NCBI GenBank assembly: GCA_018700215.1
Contig: JABIST010000191.1
Coordinates: 1-18,704, forward strand
Direction: 5' to 3'
Source: Dehalococcoidia bacterium
GTDB taxonomy: Bacteria; Chloroflexota; Dehalococcoidia; UBA2979
DNA: 18,704 nt
Shown here: piece by piece, positions 7,209 through 15,410 of the stretch
Layout of the letters: each line of letters begins with the position of its first letter
Position numbering within the stretch: position 1 is the stretch's first letter
The notes under the pieces: model-generated
Databases searched by the model: none
What the model saw: only the letters and a program-made list of their open reading frames with translations
Told to the model about the DNA's origin: nothing
Program-made: the position numbers and the translations under genes

Positions 7209-8336
7209 ATGCCCCTCCAGCTCCGCTCCACCATCACCAGCGACGGCGACCTCCAGCTCACCCTCGTCGACATCGAAACCCCCGCCCCCGCCGCCGACGA
7301 AGTCGTCATCCGAGTAGAAGCCACCCCCATCAACCCCTCGGACCTCGGCCTCCTCCTTGGTCCCGCCGACATGGCCCGCGCCGAGCGCTCCGGCACCGCC
7401 GAGGTCCCCATCGTCACCGCCCCCGTCCCCCCGGCACTCCTACCGATGGCTACCCCCCGTTTCGATGAGTCGATGCCCGTTGGCAACGAGGGCGCCGGCA
7501 CCGTCGTCGAGGCCGGCTCCGATCCGGAGGCCCAGGCCCTTCTCGGCACGACCGTCGCCGTCCTCGGCCGCGAGATGTACTCGCAGTTCCGCGTCGTCAA
7601 AGCCGCCGACTGCCTGCGACTCAACGAGGGCGCCACCGCCACCGAAGCCGCCTCCTGCTTCGTCAACCCGCTCACCGCGCTCTGCTTCCTCGAAACCATG
7701 CGCCTCGAAGGCCACACTGCCCTCGTTCACACCGCCGCCGCCTCCAACCTCGGCCAGATGCTCCAGAAGATCTGCACCGCTGACGGCGTCGACCTCGTGA
7801 ACATCGTCCGCAAGCCGGAGCAGGTCGCGCTCCTCAAGTCGATCGGCGCGAAGTACGTCGTCGACTCAAGCACCCCGACGTTCATGGAAGACCTCACCGC
7901 TGCGCTCACCGAGACCGGCGCCACCCTCGCGTTCGACGCCACCGGCGGTGGCCGTCTTGCCAGCGACATCCTCACCTGCATGGAGGTCGCCGCCAGCGCC
8001 AACGAGCCCGGCTTCAGCCGCTACGGCTCCACCACCCACAAGCAGCTCTACATCTACGGTGGCCTGGACACCTCCCCCACCGAACTCCGCCGCGCCTACG
8101 GCATGGCCTGGGGCATCGGCGGCTGGCTGCTCACCCCCTTCCTCCCCCGCATCGGTCCCGAGGCCACTCAGCGCCTCCGCCAGCGTGTCGCCGATGAACT
8201 CACCACCACCTTCGCCAGCAGCTACGCGAAGGAAATCTCCCTCGCCGAGGCGCTAGACCTCGAAAACATCGCCGTTTACAACCTGCGCGCCACTGGCGCG
8301 AAGTACCTCATCAACCCCAACAAGGACCTCTCCTGA
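7209..8336 (+). CDS. MDR-superfamily dehydrogenase/reductase (zinc-independent, quinone/enoyl reductase-like)
   Basis: The 375-residue protein is a medium-chain dehydrogenase/reductase. The N-terminal GroES-like domain shows D-E-V-V-I-R-V-E-A-T-P-I-N-P-S-D. The site that is G-H-E in zinc alcohol dehydrogenases reads G-N-E-G-A-G, so the catalytic zinc site is absent, as in quinone oxidoreductases and enoyl reductases. The nucleotide-binding core follows (A-A-A-S-N-L-G-Q-M-L, residues ~177-186), with V-R-K-P-E-Q and L-K-S-I-G-A-K-Y-V-V-D typical of NADPH-using members. It probably reduces a double bond or a quinone in the cytoplasm; the substrate is unknown. CCGAGG lies 8 nt before the ATG. It is followed 81 bp later by a hydrolase gene that has its own promoter candidate. 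Confidence 0.9.
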   Translation: MPLQLRSTITSDGDLQLTLVDIETPAPAADEVVIRVEATPINPSDLGLLLGPADMARAERSGTAEVPIVTAPVPPALLPMATPRFDESMPVGNEGAGTVVEAGSDPEAQALLGTTVAVLGREMYSQFRVVKAADCLRLNEGATATEAASCFVNPLTALCFLETMRLEGHTALVHTAAASNLGQMLQKICTADGVDLVNIVRKPEQVALLKSIGAKYVVDSSTPTFMEDLTAALTETGATLAFDATGGGRLASDILTCMEVAASANEPGFSRYGSTTHKQLYIYGGLDTSPTELRRAYGMAWGIGGWLLTPFLPRIGPEATQRLRQRVADELTTTFASSYAKEISLAEALDLENIAVYNLRATGAKYLINPNKDLS

Positions 8337-8345
8337 GACAGAGTC

Positions 8346-8388
8346 TTGATAGGTGCCCCCGCCGCGACGTACAGTGCTGTCCTGTACG
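8346..8388 (+). promoter_or_regulatory. Promoter with overlapping inverted-repeat operator before the HSL-type hydrolase
   Basis: TTGATA (8346-8351), an 18-bp spacer and TACAGT (8370-8375) make a reasonable -35/-10 pair. A perfect 7-bp inverted repeat, CGTACAG (8368-8374) and CTGTACG (8382-8388) with a 7-bp centre, covers the -10 and the expected start point, the usual place for a repressor site. The regulator is unknown. Confidence 0.45.
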
Positions 8389-8417
8389 ACTTCCCCCCGA
8401 GGCGATCCGAGGACCCT

Positions 8418-9380
8418 ATGGCCGTTGATTTCCCAACTTCGATGCTCATCGAGCAGATGGCGGCGGCTGGCCGCCCACCCCTCCACGAACTCTCCGTCGA
8501 GGAAGCCCGCGCCCTCGGTCCCGCGATGATCGAAACGCAGGGCCCCGGCCCTGAGATGGCCCGCGTCGAGGACCACTCGATCCCCGTCGAGGGCGGCGAG
8601 ATCCAGCTTCGCCTGCTCGACCCGAAGCAGCAGACCCGCGGCGTCATCGTCTGGTACCACGGCGGTGGCTGGGTCATCGGCTCCGTCGCCGAATCCGACA
8701 CCCTCGGCCGCAAGCTCGCCGAACGCACCTCCTGCGCCGTCGTCCTCGTCGAGTACCGCATGGCGCCCGAGCACCGCTACCCCACCGCCGTCGATGACTC
8801 CTACGCCGCCCTCGAATGGGTCAGCGAGCATCTCGAGGACATCGCTGGCACCACCGATCTGCCCCTGATCGTCGGCGGCGACAGCGCCGGCGGAAACCTC
8901 TCCGCCGTCATGGCCCAGCGCGCACGCGACCGCAGCGGTCCGAAGATCGATCTCCAGCTCCTCGTCTACCCCGTCACCGACGCAGACTTCGAGCGCCCCT
9001 CCTACACCGACCCGGAGAACCAGCTCCTCCTCAGCCGCGAGGGCATGGACTGGTTCTGGGACCATTACGTCCCGGACGCGTCCCGCCGCACGGAGCCCGA
9101 CGCCTCCCCACTTCACGCTGAGAGCCTCGCCGGTCTCCCCCCCGCCGTCGTCATGACCGCCGAGCACGACCCGCTCCGCGACGAAGGCGAGGAGTACGCG
9201 AAGCGCCTCGAAGAAGCTGGCGTCCCCGTCGACTTCAAGCGCTACCCCGGCCAGATGCATGCCTTCCTCACCCTGCTCATGCTCCCCGGCAGCGAGTCGG
9301 GTCTGCAGCAGATCTCCAAGGCGGTTCGCGCCTGCATCGTTCGCTACGCCAAAGGCCAGCCAGCAATGGCAGCACGCTAA
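8418..9380 (+). CDS. Alpha/beta hydrolase, hormone-sensitive lipase (HSL) family esterase
   Basis: The 320-residue esterase/lipase has every HSL-family landmark: the oxyanion motif H-G-G-G at residues 81-84, nucleophile Ser156 in G-D-S-A-G-G-N, Asp251 in E-H-D-P-L-R-D, and His281 in Q-M-H-A-F. It should hydrolyse short-chain carboxylic esters in the cytoplasm; no signal peptide is visible. The frame is open upstream to 8346, but the ATG at 8418, with GATCCGAGG just before it, gives the usual N-terminus, and the upstream codons overlap the promoter. Esters are the products of Baeyer-Villiger oxidation, so the monooxygenase gene 76 bp downstream is a sensible functional partner (inference). Confidence 0.93.
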   Translation: MAVDFPTSMLIEQMAAAGRPPLHELSVEEARALGPAMIETQGPGPEMARVEDHSIPVEGGEIQLRLLDPKQQTRGVIVWYHGGGWVIGSVAESDTLGRKLAERTSCAVVLVEYRMAPEHRYPTAVDDSYAALEWVSEHLEDIAGTTDLPLIVGGDSAGGNLSAVMAQRARDRSGPKIDLQLLVYPVTDADFERPSYTDPENQLLLSREGMDWFWDHYVPDASRRTEPDASPLHAESLAGLPPAVVMTAEHDPLRDEGEEYAKRLEEAGVPVDFKRYPGQMHAFLTLLMLPGSESGLQQISKAVRACIVRYAKGQPAMAAR

Positions 9381-9385
9381 CCACC

Positions 9386-9400
9386 GACCCGATTCGGGTC
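9386..9400. repeat. Short palindrome upstream of the monooxygenase gene
   Basis: GACCCGA and TCGGGTC are perfect inverse complements about one central T, 5 bp after the hydrolase stop. It could be an operator or a small processing hairpin; no T-run follows it. Confidence 0.3.
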
Positions 9401-9456
9401 AGCACCCATCACGAGATACTTCAAGAGGCGAGACCGCACAGACCGAGGAGCCAATC

Positions 9457-11106
9457 ATGGTTGAAGCAACAAAGACCAAAACTGCCACTACCGAAGTCGA
9501 CGCCGTCGTCATCGGCGCCGGATTTGCCGGCCTCTACATGCTCAAGAAGCTCCGCGACGACCTCGGCCTCACCTGGCGCATCTTCGAGGCTGCCGATGAT
9601 GTCGGCGGCACCTGGTACTGGAACCGCTACCCCGGCGCCCGCTGCGACTCAGAGGCCTACGTCTACTCCTTCTCCTGGGACAAGGAACTCCTCCAGGAGT
9701 GGACCTGGAGCGGCAAGTACCCGGAACAGCCCGAGATCCTCAGCTACCTCCAGCACGTCGCGGACCGCCACGACCTGAAGAAGGACATCCAGTTCAGCAC
9801 CCGCGTCACCGCGGCCCACTTCAACGACGACACAAACCGCTGGGACATCGAGACGGACCAGGGCGACCACGTCAGCGCCCGCTTCTTCATCACCGGCATC
9901 GGCTGCCTCTCCGCCGGCCAGATCCCGGACATCGCCGGCCGCGACACCTTCGAGGGCGACTCCTACCACACCAGCTCCTGGCCCCACGAAGGCGTCGACT
10001 TCGCCGGCAAGCGCGTCGGCGTCATCGGCACCGGCTCCAGCGGCGTCCAATCCATCCCCGTCATCGCCCAGCAGGCCGAACACCTCACCGTCTTCCAGCG
10101 CACCCCCCAGTTCATGATCCCCGCCCGCCACCACACCGTGGACAGCCACTACCTGGACGAGGTGAAGACCCGCTACGACGAAGTCTGGGACACCGCCCGT
10201 CACTCCGTCGCCGGCTTCCCCTACACCCCAACCGACAAGTCCGCGCTCGAAGCCACCGCCGAGGAACGCCAGGCCGCCTACGAGGCCGGCTGGGCCGAAG
10301 GCGGCTTCCGCTTCACCGGAGCCTCCTTCAAGGACATCGGCATCGACCTGCGCGCCAACGCCACCGCCGCAGAGTTCATCCGCGGCAAGATCCGCGAGAC
10401 CGTCGACGACCCCGAGACCGCCGAGAAGCTGGTCCCCACGGACCACCCCTACGGCTCCAAGCGCACCCTGATCGACACCAACTACTTCGAGACCTACAAC
10501 CGTGACAACGTCGAGCTCGTCGACATCCGTCACGCTCCCATCCAGGAGATCACCCCCAGGGGCATCCGCACCGAGGACGGCGAATACGAACTCGACATCA
10601 TCGTCTTCGCCACCGGCTTCGATGCCATGACTGGCAGCTTCTTCAAGATGGACATCCGCGGCAAGGACGGCGTCCAGCTCAAGGACAAGTGGGCCGAAGG
10701 CCCCCAGACCTACCTCGGCCTCTCCGTCGCCGGCTTCCCCAACATGTTCATGATCACCGGCCCCGGCAGCCCCTCAGTCCTCTCCAACATGCCCGTCTCT
10801 ATCGAGCAGCACGTCGAGTGGATCTCTGACCTCGTCGAGTACACCGGCGAGCACAACGTCGAGACCGTCGAAGCTGACGAAGACGCCCAGACCGCCTGGG
10901 TCGCCCACGTCAACGACATCGCCTCCAAGACGCTCTTCCCGCTCGCCAACTCCTGGTACCTCGGTGCCAACATCCCCGGCAAGCCCCGCGCCTTCATGCC
11001 CTACCCCGGCGGCGTCGGCAACTACCGAGCCAAGTGCGACGAAGTCACCGCCAACGGCTACGAGGGCTACACCCTCACCCCCACCCAGGTGGAAGCCGCC
11101 ACGTAG
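9457..11106 (+). CDS. Flavin-containing monooxygenase, Baeyer-Villiger (cyclohexanone/phenylacetone monooxygenase) type
   Basis: The 549-residue protein has an FAD-binding Rossmann motif G-A-G-F-A-G near residue 21, then G-G-T-W-Y-W-N-R-Y-P-G-A-R-C-D, characteristic of class B monooxygenases. The Baeyer-Villiger fingerprint F-x-G-x-x-x-H-T-x-x-W-P is complete at 165-176 (F-E-G-D-S-Y-H-T-S-S-W-P). The NADPH-binding G-T-G-S-S-G starts at residue 191, and A-T-G-F-D lies near 387. It should insert oxygen into ketones to make esters or lactones using NADPH and O2, in the cytoplasm. The frame is open back to 9259 inside the hydrolase gene; the ATG at 9457, preceded by GAGGAG, gives the family start. 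Its substrate is not predictable. Confidence 0.95.
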   Translation: MVEATKTKTATTEVDAVVIGAGFAGLYMLKKLRDDLGLTWRIFEAADDVGGTWYWNRYPGARCDSEAYVYSFSWDKELLQEWTWSGKYPEQPEILSYLQHVADRHDLKKDIQFSTRVTAAHFNDDTNRWDIETDQGDHVSARFFITGIGCLSAGQIPDIAGRDTFEGDSYHTSSWPHEGVDFAGKRVGVIGTGSSGVQSIPVIAQQAEHLTVFQRTPQFMIPARHHTVDSHYLDEVKTRYDEVWDTARHSVAGFPYTPTDKSALEATAEERQAAYEAGWAEGGFRFTGASFKDIGIDLRANATAAEFIRGKIRETVDDPETAEKLVPTDHPYGSKRTLIDTNYFETYNRDNVELVDIRHAPIQEITPRGIRTEDGEYELDIIVFATGFDAMTGSFFKMDIRGKDGVQLKDKWAEGPQTYLGLSVAGFPNMFMITGPGSPSVLSNMPVSIEQHVEWISDLVEYTGEHNVETVEADEDAQTAWVAHVNDIASKTLFPLANSWYLGANIPGKPRAFMPYPGGVGNYRAKCDEVTANGYEGYTLTPTQVEAAT

Positions 11107-11124
11107 CGCACTCGCTGACGAGCG

Positions 11125-11160
11125 TTGCATTATTATCGCAATCTTGCGATAATTAATTCG
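11125..11160 (+). promoter_or_regulatory. Toxin-antitoxin promoter with palindromic operator, probably giving a leaderless mRNA
   Basis: TTGCAT (11125-11130), a 17-bp spacer and GATAAT (11148-11153) form a near-consensus promoter. A perfect 10-bp inverted repeat, ATTATCGCAA (11132-11141) and TTGCGATAAT (11144-11153) around TC, fills the spacer and -10 and is the likely binding site of the antitoxin. The expected start point about 7 bp after the -10 is at 11160, the first base of the toxin's GTG, and no Shine-Dalgarno sequence precedes it. Confidence 0.7.
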
Positions 11161-11492
11161 TGGCGACTGTCGAGTTCTTTCGAGACAGAGATCGTACCGA
11201 GCCCGTTGACGACTACTTCACGGCGTTGGCCGAGAAGGGTGAGGCAGCGCGGGTTGCGTCGTTCGCTCACAGCATCGAGTTGCTGGAGGACGAAGGCTAT
11301 CCCCTGCCAGGGGACAAGCTGATCGATCGGAAGGCTCGAATTTGGGAGACGCGCATCGGCCCGCACCGCGTGGCGTACGCGCAGGTTGGCGAAGTGATCT
11401 GGCTGCTCCACGCATGGCGGAAGCGATCGCAGAAGCTCGACGACCGCGAAGCACAACGCGCCGCGCGTCGACTGCGACAGTTAACTCAGTAG
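11160..11492 (+). CDS. HigB/Gp49-like (RelE-superfamily) toxin
   Basis: The 110-residue basic protein resembles phage-derived Gp49/HigB toxins. It shows the family sequence I-W-E-T-R-I-G-P-H-R-V-A-Y, then V-I-W-L-L-H-A-W-R-K-R-S-Q-K-L and a C-terminal helix with A-Q-R-A-A-R-R-L. Such toxins are ribosome-associated mRNA endonucleases that halt growth when unneutralised. It is followed closely by an XRE antitoxin, the toxin-first order of HigBA systems. The GTG at 11160 fits the promoter position exactly. Codons are visibly less C-biased than those of the flanking metabolic genes, which suggests horizontal acquisition. Confidence 0.88.
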   Translation: MATVEFFRDRDRTEPVDDYFTALAEKGEAARVASFAHSIELLEDEGYPLPGDKLIDRKARIWETRIGPHRVAYAQVGEVIWLLHAWRKRSQKLDDREAQRAARRLRQLTQ

Positions 11493-11535
11493 TGCACGCA
11501 TGACGCGCTCAAGCACGACGAAAGAGGTACAGGCG

Positions 11536-11874
11536 ATGGTGAAGAAGGGTGGCGCACGCAAGCGCCTGGAGGAGATCAGGAAGCAATACCCCGAGGTCGA
11601 AGAGGAGTACCAACGCCAGGCACCACGCTACGCGCTCGTGCGAGAACTCATCCGAGTCAGGAAATCAGCCGGGCTCTCTCAGACAGAACTGGCACGCCGC
11701 ATCGGGACCACGCAGGGCGTTATCTCACGCCTCGAGTCAGGCGAGCACAGCCCGAAGTTCGAGACCGTCGCCGACGCCGCTCGAGCGCTCGGGTACCGCC
11801 TCGATGTGAAACTCACCCGAGACCGCTCGATCGATGTGCCAGTCGCTGACGTGACTTCGAAGCAAGCCAGCTAG
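11536..11874 (+). CDS. HigA-like XRE antitoxin
   Basis: The 112-residue protein carries a Cro/CI-type HTH (A-G-L-S-Q-T-E-L-A-R-R-I-G-T-T-Q-G-V-I-S-R-L-E-S-G) in its middle, after a charged N-terminal helix, and ends in a polar tail. It should bind and neutralise the adjacent toxin and repress the operon through the palindrome upstream of it. I prefer ATG 11536 because AAAGAGG lies 8 nt before it. The frame is open back to ATG 11500, 8 bp after the toxin stop, and the longer 124-residue form is possible. It ends 12 bp from the convergent hydrolase gene. Confidence 0.88.
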   Translation: MVKKGGARKRLEEIRKQYPEVEEEYQRQAPRYALVRELIRVRKSAGLSQTELARRIGTTQGVISRLESGEHSPKFETVADAARALGYRLDVKLTRDRSIDVPVADVTSKQAS

Positions 11875-11886
11875 ACTTCCGCGCAC

Positions 11887-12705
11887 CTAAGCCAGCGCCA
11901 ACGCCTCCACCTGAGGCGACGCCACCGAGCCGTCTGCCACCCACGCCCGGATCAACTCCGCCACAGCCGCCGGCTGCTCAAGCTGCGCCGCGTGACCTGC
12001 CTCCGGCAACACCGTCGACTGCGCGCCCGGTATCGAGCTGCTCCAGCGGCTTCCGAGCACCGCCGGCAGCACTTTGTCGCCCCCACTCGTCACCACCAGC
12101 GTCGGCGACCCGATCCGTCCGAGGTGCACTTCCACCCCCGCGTCCGGGATCGGCCAGAGGAACTTCGCCGAAGCCCGCAGGTCCAGCGCCTCCTGCAGCA
12201 TCGACTCCATCGCATCGCCGCTGTCGACCAGCAGCGACTTCCGCAGGCCCGGCTCCGAGAACTGCACCGCCGTCGGCGCCGCCGGACTCTGCGCGAAGAA
12301 ATCCTCGCCCGGATTCGCCGCGTCCCAGATCCCCAGCGGGTTCACCAGCACCAGCTTGTCCACGCGACGGCGCATGATCGCCGCGAACTCCGCGCCAATC
12401 CAACCGCCGATGCTCACACCAGCCACCGAGACCTGCTCGAGCCCCAGCGTGTCCAGCAGATCGTCGTAGTGCACCACCAGATCGAGCGTCGTCGAAACGT
12501 CCTCAAGCTGGTCCTTTGCAGGCCCCCAGCCCGGGTGGAACGGCGCAATCACATCGAATGACTGCGAGAGCGCCTCAAGCACGTCCTCCCAGCCAGTCAG
12601 GCCGATCATCCCGTGCAGGTACAGCAGCGGCGCACCGCTACCGGCGCGGTAGTAGTGCACCTCGCGCCCCGTCGGCTGCGTCGCAATCGTCTGTAACTCC
12701 GCCAT
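11887..12705 (-). CDS. Alpha/beta-fold hydrolase
   Basis: The 272-residue protein has the compact alpha/beta hydrolase layout of C-C bond hydrolases, esterases and dehalogenases: oxyanion-loop L-H-G-M near residue 30, nucleophile Ser98 in G-V-S-I-G-G, acid Asp210 in S-G-G-D-K-V, and His238 in E-A-G-H-A-A-Q-L-E-Q-P. The Ser nucleophile argues against haloalkane dehalogenase. It is the second gene of an operon: its ATG overlaps the stop of the LLM oxidoreductase as TAATG, with GGAGG 9 nt upstream inside that gene, so translation is coupled. It probably hydrolyses a product of the LLM enzyme (inference); the substrate is unknown. Confidence 0.92.
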   Translation of the reverse strand: MAELQTIATQPTGREVHYYRAGSGAPLLYLHGMIGLTGWEDVLEALSQSFDVIAPFHPGWGPAKDQLEDVSTTLDLVVHYDDLLDTLGLEQVSVAGVSIGGWIGAEFAAIMRRRVDKLVLVNPLGIWDAANPGEDFFAQSPAAPTAVQFSEPGLRKSLLVDSGDAMESMLQEALDLRASAKFLWPIPDAGVEVHLGRIGSPTLVVTSGGDKVLPAVLGSRWSSSIPGAQSTVLPEAGHAAQLEQPAAVAELIRAWVADGSVASPQVEALALA

Positions 12706-14000
12706 TAGTCGCCCCCTCCGGGTGCGCCCGCCAGCTCCGAGGTCGGCGCGGTCGCCCGCAGCTCACGCCCCGGAACCTCCCGAGGCGTCGCCATCTCAGC
12801 CGCCGGCAACGGATGCGGCGACCACTTGTCCTCGTACTCGCTGAACTTGTCCTTCAGCTTCGGAATCACCTGCGAGCCGAACAGCTCCGTGTTGTACAGC
12901 GTCTTCTCCAGAGTCATGTTGCCGATGTGCATCAGCGCCACAATGTGACCCACGTTCAACGTGTCGGCCACCTTCTCCATCTGCTCCGCCACGTCGTCCG
13001 GACTGCCCGCGAGGATGAAGCCCTCTTCGATCAGCTCGTTCCAGCTCAGGTCCAGCGCCCGAGCAGAGCCACCCGCGAGGCCCACCTGCGCTTGCAGGCC
13101 CGCTCGGATGGTCGCCTCCGTCCGGTACCCCGGCGCATCCGCGAAATTCGGCGAGACGTGCAAGCAGCGCTCGAAGAAGTACCGCACGTGCTCCTCGTAC
13201 AGCTCCTGCGCCTCCGCCATGCTGTTTGCGACGCAGACCTGTTGGGCGAACGCACCCTGGTACGGGTTGTAGTCCTGCCCCATCTCCTCCATCCGCTGCC
13301 AGAACCCCTTCATCAGGTTCTCCGCCCGCAGATATCCAGAGAACGAGAGGTACGAGTAGTTGTATTCGTTCTCCGCGCAGAAATCCCACGTCTCAATCGA
13401 ACCGCCACCCGGGATCCACACCGGTGGCGATGGGTACTGAATCGGCCGCGGCCAGATGTTCACGTACCGCAGCTTGTGGAACTTCCCGTTCCACGCGAAC
13501 ACGTCAGGCTCCGCCCACGCCTTCTTGATCAGGTCGTGCGCCTCCTGGTACCGCTCCCGCAGCGTCGCCGGGTTCGTCCCCACCGCGTAGTTGCCGTCCA
13601 TCGAGGTCCCCACCGGGAACCCCGAGATCAGCCGCCCGCCGGAGATCACGTCCAGCATCGCCATCTCTTCGGCCACCCGCGTCGGCGGGTTGTAGTACGC
13701 GATCGACTGCCCCAGCAGCAAGATCGAAACATCCTTCGTCCTGCGCGCCAGCGTCGCCGCCATGATCTGCGGCGAAGGCATCATCCCGTAGGCGTTCTGG
13801 TGGTGCTCGTTCACACCAATCCCGTCGAACCCCTGGTCCGCCGCGAACTCCAGCATGTCCAGGTAGTCGTTGTAGACCGTGTGACCCTTCACTGGGTCGT
13901 ACAGCCGAGAGTCCACGTCCACCCACACACTGTTGTGCGTCTCCCGGAAATCGTCCGGCAAATACGGCCACGGCATCAAATTGAACCAGTGGAATTTCAT
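12705..14000 (-). CDS. LLM-class flavin-dependent oxidoreductase (bacterial luciferase-like monooxygenase)
   Basis: The 431-residue protein belongs to the luciferase-like TIM-barrel family, which uses reduced FMN or F420. Typical signatures are visible: F-D-G-I-G-V-N-E-H-H-Q-N near residues 58-69, A-A-T-L-A-R-R-T-K-D, E-M-A-M-L-D-V-I-S-G-G-R-L, and a C-terminal G-S-P-D-D-V-A-E-Q-M. It probably hydroxylates or cleaves an organic substrate. The last ~40 residues (P-, A- and T-rich) extend beyond the usual fold. The ATG at 14000 follows AGGAG by 8 nt. It is co-transcribed with the alpha/beta hydrolase and divergent from the CoA-transferase pair. FMN versus F420 cannot be decided here. Confidence 0.94.
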   Translation of the reverse strand: MKFHWFNLMPWPYLPDDFRETHNSVWVDVDSRLYDPVKGHTVYNDYLDMLEFAADQGFDGIGVNEHHQNAYGMMPSPQIMAATLARRTKDVSILLLGQSIAYYNPPTRVAEEMAMLDVISGGRLISGFPVGTSMDGNYAVGTNPATLRERYQEAHDLIKKAWAEPDVFAWNGKFHKLRYVNIWPRPIQYPSPPVWIPGGGSIETWDFCAENEYNYSYLSFSGYLRAENLMKGFWQRMEEMGQDYNPYQGAFAQQVCVANSMAEAQELYEEHVRYFFERCLHVSPNFADAPGYRTEATIRAGLQAQVGLAGGSARALDLSWNELIEEGFILAGSPDDVAEQMEKVADTLNVGHIVALMHIGNMTLEKTLYNTELFGSQVIPKLKDKFSEYEDKWSPHPLPAAEMATPREVPGRELRATAPTSELAGAPGGGD

Positions 14001-14138
14001 CGCGTCACTCCTGACCTCATATGTGTTCGGCGTGCAGCATACCCGCTTCCGAGGAGAGATCAGTAACTACCTGACTCAACAAATCCCTTCCGAGCTTGGA
14101 GTCACTTCAGATTGGCCCGGTGCAATCCGCCGCCACTT

Positions 14139-14151
14139 CGTGTAATACACG
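14139..14151. promoter_or_regulatory. Palindromic candidate operator in the divergent intergenic region
   Basis: CGTGTA and TACACG are perfect inverse complements about one A, 34 bp before the CoA-transferase start, in the 184-bp region between it and the LLM gene. Flanking CACT (14134-14137) and AGTG (14155-14158) extend the dyad imperfectly. The TGTAAT inside it could be a -10, but no good -35 accompanies it. A regulator acting on one or both divergent operons is plausible. Confidence 0.4.
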
Positions 14152-14184
14152 CGTAGTGACACTCCACCAGAACGGACCCCGCCG

Positions 14185-15399
14185 ATGAACGCGCTCGAGG
14201 GAATCAAGGTCGTCGACTTCACCACAGACGTCGCCGGACCCAACTGCACCAAGCTCCTCGCCGACTTCGGCGCAGACGTCGTCAAGGTCGAACCCCCCGA
14301 GGGCGACCCCGCCCGCAACGTCCCACCTTTCGTCGCCGACATCCCCGGTGTCGACCGCTCACTCCTCTTCCTTCACCTCAACACCAACAAGCGCTCCATC
14401 ACCGTCGACCGCACCACCGCCCGAGGCCAGCAGCTCCTCCGTACCTTGATCGCCGACGCTGACGTCGTCGTCGAGGACGCCGACCCCGGCGACATGGCCA
14501 CCGTCGGCCTCGATTACGACAGCCTCGCGACGAACCAGCCAAACCTCGTCTACGCGTCGATTACCCCCTGGGGCCAGACCGGCCCCTACGCCCGCATGAA
14601 GCTCCGCAGCTCCGAGCTGATCCTCCAGGCCATGGGCGGCCCCGTGATCCAGACCGGTGCCGCCGATCGCGAGCCCATCAAGCTCGGCGGCAACGTCGCC
14701 CTCATGCAGGCCGGCATCGTCGCCGCATACGGCATCGTCGCCGCCGTCCTCCGCGCCGAGGCCGGTGGTGGCGGCGACTACATCGATGTCTCCATCTATG
14801 AGACCCAGGCCGGCACCCGTGACCGTCGCACCACCTATCTCACCTCCTACGCCTACCAGGGCAGTCCCGGGAAACGCGTCGCCGGCACCGGCCTCTCCCT
14901 CGTCGGCGGCGTCCGCCCCTGCGCCGATGGCTACGTGAACCTCCTCGTCCTCGGCCCTGCCCGCACCAACCAGTTCGTCGACATGATCGGCCGTCCCGAT
15001 CTCACCGATGACCCGCGCATGCTCGAATCACCGACGACGATCGACCCCGCCTTCGCCGAGGACATCCAGGCCTCCTTCCTCGGCTGGCTCATGCAGCACA
15101 ACAAGCAAGAAATCGTCGCCGAGGCCCAGAGCCGTGGCATCCTCGCCGGCGCCGTCAACACCCCTGCCGACCTCGTCGCCGACCCCCACTACCGAGAGCG
15201 CGGCGTCTGGGAAACCGTCGACCACCCCGAGACCGGCCCCGTCGAGTACCCCGGCCGCCCCTTCAAGCTCAGCGCCACCCCGCGCCCCACCGCCACAGCC
15301 GCCCCCCACCTCGGCCAGCACAACGCCGAGGTGCTCGCGGAACGCTGCGCCGTCGACCCATCCGAGCTGCCCGCCCTCCGCGCAGCCGGCGTCATTTAG
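14185..15399 (+). CDS. CaiB/BaiF family III CoA-transferase, subunit lacking the catalytic Asp
   Basis: This 404-residue single-domain protein starts L-E-G-I-K-V-V-D-F and continues F-G-A-D-V-V-K-V-E-P-P-E-G-D-P, typical of the family. N-T-N-K-R-S-I-T-V-D and S-I-T-P-W-G-Q-T-G-P-Y follow. At the position of the catalytic aspartate my alignment gives Leu173 (L-M-Q-A-G), so it may be inactive alone. The next gene, a few bases downstream, encodes a paralogue that keeps the Asp, which suggests a heteromeric enzyme in which this is the structural or regulatory subunit. BbsE/BbsF is a precedent I recall. Q-A-G at this site is shared with the N-terminal half of the fused protein at 133. The start is the first ATG matching the family N-terminus; its ribosome site is weak. 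Confidence 0.92.
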   Translation: MNALEGIKVVDFTTDVAGPNCTKLLADFGADVVKVEPPEGDPARNVPPFVADIPGVDRSLLFLHLNTNKRSITVDRTTARGQQLLRTLIADADVVVEDADPGDMATVGLDYDSLATNQPNLVYASITPWGQTGPYARMKLRSSELILQAMGGPVIQTGAADREPIKLGGNVALMQAGIVAAYGIVAAVLRAEAGGGGDYIDVSIYETQAGTRDRRTTYLTSYAYQGSPGKRVAGTGLSLVGGVRPCADGYVNLLVLGPARTNQFVDMIGRPDLTDDPRMLESPTTIDPAFAEDIQASFLGWLMQHNKQEIVAEAQSRGILAGAVNTPADLVADPHYRERGVWETVDHPETGPVEYPGRPFKLSATPRPTATAAPHLGQHNAEVLAERCAVDPSELPALRAAGVI

Positions 15400-15410
15400 G
15401 GAGCATGATC

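Noticed and set aside
7209..8336. Zinc alcohol dehydrogenase
   Set aside because: The G-H-E zinc motif is replaced by G-N-E and the structural zinc Cys cluster is absent, so it is called a zinc-independent MDR protein.
9649..10533. 294-codon minus-strand open frame
   Set aside because: It is a Gly/Val/Asp-rich shadow of the monooxygenase, which has complete FAD, NADPH and Baeyer-Villiger motifs.
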